Shown here: positions 14,278 through 15,909 of the stretch, piece by piece
How the letters are laid out: each line of letters opens with the position of its first letter
Numbering within the stretch: the first letter of the stretch is position 1
Assembly (NCBI GenBank): GCA_002480345.1
Contig: DLBY01000042.1
Location: 1 to 15,909, forward strand
Direction: 5' to 3'
Length of the DNA stretch: 15,909 bases
Source of the DNA: Phycisphaerales bacterium UBA7812
Lineage (GTDB): Bacteria; Planctomycetota; Phycisphaerae; Phycisphaerales; UBA1924
Notes under the pieces: generated by a model
Database searches by the model: none
Seen by the model: the letters and a program-made list of their open reading frames with translations, nothing else
Told to the model about the DNA's origin: nothing
Position numbers and translations under genes: made by a program

Positions 14278-15750
14278 ATGATCGCGCGACTCGGATCGAC
14301 CATCAGCCGGATCTTCGAGCGCACCGCGCCGGATCCGTTCGTGCTCGCGGTGCTGCTGACGGTGCTGACCGCGGCGCTGGCGATGGTGTTCGGGGATTTC
14401 GACGGGGCCGGGGACGGGCGATCGCGTGCGGTGGTGCTGCTCGACGCGTGGCGGGCGGACACGGGGCTGTGGCGGTTCCTCGCGTTCGGGATGCAGATGT
14501 GTTTGGTGCTGGTGACGGGGCACGCGCTGGCGTCGAGCCGGCCGGTGGGCGCGTTGCTGGCGCGCCTGGCGGGCGTGCCCCGCTCGGCGGGGCAGGCGGC
14601 GGCGATGATCGGGCTCGTCGCGTGCGTGTTCGGATTGATCAACTGGGGGCTGGGGCTGATCGTGGGGGCGTTGCTCGCGCGGGATGTGGCTCGGGCGCTC
14701 GAGACGCGTGGGGTGCGCGCGCATTACCCGCTGCTCGCGGCCGCGGGGTACTGCGGGATGGCGGTCTGGCACGGCGGGCTGAGCGGGAGCGCCCCGCTGA
14801 CGATGACGAGCGCCGAGGGGGCGGCGAAGGTGCTGCCCGCGGAGGTACTCGCGGACTTTGAAGCGGGGGTGCCGCTGGGCGAGACAATCTTGAGCCCGAT
14901 GAACATCGTCGCGACGCTGGGGCTGCTGGTGATCGTGCCGGGTGTGCTGTGGATGCTCTCGCCCCGGGCGGGGGAGGGTGTGCGCACGATCGGGGCGTAC
15001 GAGGGCGACCAGAGAGCCCCTCACGCGAGCGAAGGGAGCGGGGGAGACTCGGAGATTGGGGTCGGCGAAGAAGATCCCCCGGCTCGCGCCGGGGGCTCGT
15101 TCGAGGAGACCGGAAAGTCGTCCCGGTCGATCCCGGACTGGCTGCATGAATCACCCTGGCTGGCGTGGGTGCTGGGGCTCGGGCTGCTCGCGGCGGTGGC
15201 GCGGTTCGGCTCGGTGCAGGGGCTGGGGCGCGTGGGGCTCAACGAGATCAACGCGGCGATGCTGGGGCTCGGGCTGCTCCTGCACGCCTCGACGGCGAGC
15301 TATGTGCGCGCGGTGGAGGACGGGGCGAAGGGGTGCGCGGGGGTGATCCTGCAGTTCCCGCTGTACGCGGGGATCATGGCGCTGCTGGTGAGCAGCGGGC
15401 TGATCGCGTCGTTCTCGTCCTGGCTGAGCGGGATCGGCGGGGAGGCGGGGCTGCCGCTCTTGTCCTTCCTGAGCGCCGGGGTGGTCAACCTGTTCGTGCC
15501 CAGCGGGGGCGGGCAGTGGGGGATCCAGGGGCCGATCGTGCTCGAGGCGGGTACGGCGGCGGGGCTCTCGCCGGGCAAGATGATCATGGCGGTCGCGTAC
15601 GGGGACCAGTTGACCAATCTGCTGCAGCCGTTCTGGGCGTTGCCGCTGCTGGCGATCACGGGCGTGCGCGCGCGGGAGATCGTGGGGTACACCTGCGTGG
15701 TGATGGTGGCGATGGGGGCGTGGCTGGGGGTGGTCCTTCTCGCGTTCTGA
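14278..15750 (+). CDS. atoE: Short-chain fatty acid transporter, AtoE family
   Basis: This 490-residue polytopic inner-membrane protein matches the short-chain fatty acid transporter family, which in E. coli (AtoE) is linked to uptake of acetoacetate and butyrate. Signature blocks are ERTAPDPFVLAVLLT, FLAFGMQMCLVLVTGHALAS, LINWGLGLIVGALLARDVAR, HGGLSGSAPL, FPLYAGIM, NLFVPSGGGQWGIQGPI and GDQLTNLLQPFWALPLLAI. It is about 50 residues longer than E. coli AtoE. The excess maps to a hydrophilic loop (about 235-290) between membrane halves, where residues 245-276 are encoded by a palindromic element (separate entry). The reading frame is intact across it. The ATG at 14278 is preceded by TAGGCT ending seven bases upstream and has no convincing ribosome site. 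No thiolase or CoA-transferase genes adjoin it, so the substrate is inferred from family only. Confidence 0.9.
   Translation: MIARLGSTISRIFERTAPDPFVLAVLLTVLTAALAMVFGDFDGAGDGRSRAVVLLDAWRADTGLWRFLAFGMQMCLVLVTGHALASSRPVGALLARLAGVPRSAGQAAAMIGLVACVFGLINWGLGLIVGALLARDVARALETRGVRAHYPLLAAAGYCGMAVWHGGLSGSAPLTMTSAEGAAKVLPAEVLADFEAGVPLGETILSPMNIVATLGLLVIVPGVLWMLSPRAGEGVRTIGAYEGDQRAPHASEGSGGDSEIGVGEEDPPARAGGSFEETGKSSRSIPDWLHESPWLAWVLGLGLLAAVARFGSVQGLGRVGLNEINAAMLGLGLLLHASTASYVRAVEDGAKGCAGVILQFPLYAGIMALLVSSGLIASFSSWLSGIGGEAGLPLLSFLSAGVVNLFVPSGGGQWGIQGPIVLEAGTAAGLSPGKMIMAVAYGDQLTNLLQPFWALPLLAITGVRAREIVGYTCVVMVAMGAWLGVVLLAF
15010..15105. repeat. Putative palindromic element inserted in frame in atoE
   Basis: The segment contains a perfect 8-bp hairpin, CCCCCGGC-TCGC-GCCGGGGG (15076-15095), and a second weaker G/C stem around 15015-15045. 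It encodes the low-complexity residues 245-276 of the transporter (ending DPPARAGGSFEE), where the family normally has a shorter loop. Its structure is that of a small dispersed repeat, but only one copy is in the window, so the edges are approximate. Confidence 0.45.
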
Positions 15751-15762
15751 CCCGCGGGAGCC

Positions 15763-15909
15763 TCAGGCCTGCGCGAACGCGATGCGGGAGCGGATGATCG
15801 CGAGCACACCCGCGACCCCGAGCACAACGCCGACGGCGCACGAGGAGAGCAGCGCGGTGACGATCGGGCTCGCGAAGTCGCCCACGAAGAGAAGGTCGCC
15901 TTCGCTAAG
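15763..15909 (-). CDS. C-terminal end of a membrane protein (partial)
   Basis: A minus-strand frame is open from the right edge to a TGA at 15765-15763, giving 48 residues of a gene that starts outside the window. The translation begins LSEGDLLFVGDFASPIV, followed by a strongly hydrophobic segment (ALLSSCAVGVVLGVAGVLAI) and a basic end (IRSRIAFAQA). This is the pattern of a final membrane helix with a short positive cytoplasmic tail. Codon use is GC-rich at third positions as in neighbouring genes. It converges on atoE with 12 bases between the stops. The family cannot be told from this fragment. Confidence 0.6.
   Translation of the reverse strand, partial: LSEGDLLFVGDFASPIVTALLSSCAVGVVLGVAGVLAIIRSRIAFAQA

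Noticed and set aside
13228..15147. 639-codon minus-strand open frame overlapping the methyltransferase and transporter
   Set aside because: The translation is low-complexity, and the methyltransferase and transporter frames it overlaps both carry strong family motifs.
1..15909. CRISPR array, defence island, prophage or insertion sequence
   Set aside because: No spaced direct repeats, transposase, integrase, nuclease or phage structural motifs were seen in any credible frame.

Overview
This is a GC-rich bacterial chromosome segment. It most likely comes from the Planctomycetota, class Phycisphaerae or a close relative. The clues are a secreted protein ending in the paired-EF-hand, Cys-Pro-terminated dockerin-like domain common in that group, a secreted beta-helix protein of planctomycetal style, long runs of single-gene transcription units on both strands, and strong GC bias. 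I had no database access, so the assignment is inference.

Layout. Bases 2-1111 are the 3' end of rpoC, followed by a strong terminator. dinB (DNA polymerase IV) converges on it on the minus strand. Divergent from dinB is a cysteine-rich exported protein (2667-3704) made of a Cys-x3-Cys segment plus three ~58-residue repeats, with its own terminator. Minus-strand genes follow for a secreted dockerin-tailed protein (3781-4839) and a two-domain family-2 glycosyltransferase (5017-6444). Divergent from the latter are a family-4 glycosyltransferase (6606-7823), a PilZ c-di-GMP receptor (7916-8257) and nadA (8373-9638). A large secreted beta-helix/PA14 protein converges on nadA (9657-12038, minus). 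A 375-base gap follows and carries a candidate minus-strand small RNA. Next come two small membrane proteins (12414-12860 and 12944-13462), a SAM methyltransferase (13463-14233, minus), a short-chain fatty acid transporter of the AtoE family (14278-15750) and the C-terminal end of a membrane protein at the right edge.

How the genes work together. Most look like independent housekeeping or cell-surface genes rather than one pathway. The only suggestive cluster is the two glycosyltransferases with a PilZ protein, which would fit c-di-GMP-controlled surface glycan synthesis. Three exported proteins (Cys-rich, dockerin-tailed, beta-helix/PA14) share the window but no evident operon.

The most unusual observations are: (i) the novel-looking repeat architecture of the Cys-rich exported protein; (ii) three consecutive strong hairpins ending in a U-rich terminator on the minus strand at 12134-12240, with no minus-strand gene to terminate; (iii) four genes without a Shine-Dalgarno sequence that have a TA-N3-T hexamer ending 6-7 nt before the start codon, suggesting leaderless mRNAs; and (iv) a palindromic element embedded in frame in the transporter gene. 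I found no CRISPR array, tRNA, rRNA, insertion sequence or defence system.
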